Under the pieces are notes generated by a model. It worked only from the letters and a program-made list of their open reading frames with translations, did no database searches and was not told the DNA's origin. Below are positions 62,846 through 64,000 of a stretch of DNA of 64,000 bases, in pieces. Position 1 is the stretch's first letter. Each line of letters opens with the position of its first letter. Position numbers and translations under genes: made by a program. This DNA comes from Ichthyophis bannanicus (Eukaryota > Chordata > Amphibia > Gymnophiona > Ichthyophiidae): the NCBI GenBank assembly GCA_033557465.1, contig JAWIIG010000025.1, forward strand, positions 9,044,501-9,108,500, in the 5' to 3' direction.

Positions 62846-63403
62846 GTGTGTAAACTGTGTAACAAGATCTTACAGATTAGGGATGGGAGAGGGGAGAGGA
62901 TAGTTAGCCTTGAAAATTTCAGGATAGATTTGCTCAATTGTCATAGAGCAGGAGCTAATAAAAGTGAGGATATAGGAAAAGAAGCTGTCTGTCCCAAAAC
63001 AAATGAGCTGCAGAGAATGCAATTGTCTAGCAAAACAGCTAGAGGGAGCAGGCGTGCACTTACAGAGGCTGAGTGGACACACCTAGCTAATCAGCAGCAC
63101 CTGAGAACTAGCCCGGGAAGCTCAAAGGCAGAAGACCTTTATAAGCAAGTGGCTGGAGACAGAAAGCAGGGCAGCACCGGAGAGCAGAGCACTGCTGAGA
63201 AACGGAACAGTGGAACCACGATTAGTGGCATGGCTGCAGGAACTGGAAGAGAACCAGAAGGTCCCAGGGAGAAAGACAGACAGAGGAGAGTCAGTCCTGT
63301 GGAAGTCGTGGTGGCCAGAAACTCCAGAGGTAAAGAGCTAAGAAGCAGGAGCCAGGCTTGGAGAGAGGCCTACGCATGCCAGAAAGCCCGGAGACCAGAT
63401 TGA
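62846..63403 (+). other. unrecognised ORF (185 codons)
   Basis: Open from MCKLCNKILQIRDGRGERIV with a Cys pair near the start, then a charged, low-complexity stretch rich in Arg, Glu, Ser and Gly (REPEGPREKDRQRR, GKELRSRSQAWREAYACQ). A TATA-like ctttataag at 63138 lies inside it, so part may be a promoter or leader rather than protein. I know no family for it. It could be the leader of a retroelement continuing in the next ORF. Confidence 0.3.
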
Positions 63404-63861
63404 AAGGTATCAGAAGCTTTCAAGAGAAAGATTGTCAGAGAGACTGGGTCGTAAGGGAAATACCTGAGGAGGACACTTCCAGCTATGCCTATTACAGGAA
63501 ACCAAGGTATGATGATTCTTTATTCATGAAGAAAGGCTCAGCTGCTAGAAGCCCTTATAAAACAGATGCCCAGTTTAAAGGAAGAGAAAGCAGGCCAGAG
63601 TTTCACCAGCCAAGATATAGAGGCTATAAAATAGGCCATGCTCATTTAAGAACCTTAGAACACTTGTATGGAAAACAAGGGAACAGAAATAGGGACTGGC
63701 CAGTGATAACCGCCAGAGAAAGCCCCAGCCCAGAAGAAGATAATAGTGATTTAGAACCGATGCAAGTGGAGCTTATAGACCCTATTCCCTTATCTCAGGA
63801 GGAATTGATGGATTGTTCCATGTGTGTTGTGGGTAGTTTGGAATCACTACCAGAACTGTGA
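63358..63861 (+). CDS. unrecognised ORF (167 codons), possible retroelement leader or Gag
   Basis: It overlaps the previous ORF in another frame. It is basic and Tyr/Arg-rich in the middle (SRPEFHQPRYRGYKIGHAH, LRTLEHLYGKQGNRN), then acidic with SPSPEEDNSDLEPMQVELI, and ends SLESLPEL. An EPMQV-like segment beside a proline-rich stretch occurs in some retroelement Gag linkers, which is a weak hint only. No zinc knuckle, protease or RT follows before the window ends. The function is unknown. Confidence 0.35.
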   Translation: MERGLRMPESPETRLKGIRSFQEKDCQRDWVVREIPEEDTSSYAYYRKPRYDDSLFMKKGSAARSPYKTDAQFKGRESRPEFHQPRYRGYKIGHAHLRTLEHLYGKQGNRNRDWPVITARESPSPEEDNSDLEPMQVELIDPIPLSQEELMDCSMCVVGSLESLPEL

Positions 63862-64000
63862 GCCATACAGATATTACCTTAAGTTTTCATATTTGTGCTG
63901 ATTGAAAGAAGAATGTTCAGACATGTAATTTACCCCAATGTTGAAAGAATCCTTGGTTAAAATCCTTTCCACAACTGGGAAGATTATAACAGTTTACTTT

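Overview
This is vertebrate nuclear DNA from a large, transposon-filled genome, probably an amphibian; a caecilian fits best, but that is inference. Only two short stretches look like host exons. One is an importin-5 (IPO5) exon at 15238-15466. The other is a Dishevelled (DVL) exon at 22469-22575. Both are on the + strand, and they are not neighbours in any synteny I know. Nearly everything else is mobile DNA: tyrosine-recombinase (DIRS-type) retrotransposons, L2-like, CR1-like, L1/Tx1-like and ORF2-less L1-like LINEs, a tRNA/L2-type SINE, hAT-type MITEs, one TIR DNA transposon with an unfamiliar transposase, and an unclassified AT-rich repeat that I call R.

The DIRS elements carry inverted terminal repeats (ITRs), an internal complementary region (ICR) near the right end, and the order Gag-like ORF1, RT/RNase H/methylase-like, tyrosine recombinase (YR). 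I separate them into family A (A1 2264-12184, A2 15735-21434, A3 47845-52900, and diverged A4 29863-36012 and D 55777-58085), family C (C1 1936-14048, C2 about 45088-53020), family E (40487-53992) and family B (58313-62792). A2 is the best preserved. All copies are broken by stops, frameshifts, deletions or insertions.

Layout. 1-1465: AT-rich, unclassified. 1466-1785: decayed DIRS right end. 1936-14048: C1, which holds A1, which holds an L1-like element (4298-8344), which holds an L2-like LINE (4638-about 6815). A1 also holds a SINE. 14049-22600: IPO5 exon, A2 and the DVL exon. 24500-27540: Tx1/L1-like remnant with a CR1 insertion. 27545-29862: R in minus orientation, with a second ORF2-less L1-like insertion. 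29863-36012: A4. 36013-58290: one plus-strand R copy cut into pieces by a CR1 tail, the TIR transposon (36528-39700), DIRS E (with CR1, C2 and A3 inside it), an L2-like LINE and DIRS D. 58313-62792: DIRS B. 62793-64000: two unrecognised ORFs.

The most interesting points are these. The 3.2-kb TIR transposon has exact ends, a TAA target duplication confirmed by an empty paralogous site, and a transposase family I cannot assign. Two L1-like elements go straight from ORF1 to 3'UTR and poly(A), like mammalian half-L1 (HAL1). Paralogous empty sites show DIRS insertion without target duplication. A 3' hairpin in L2-type elements keeps its pairing through compensatory changes.
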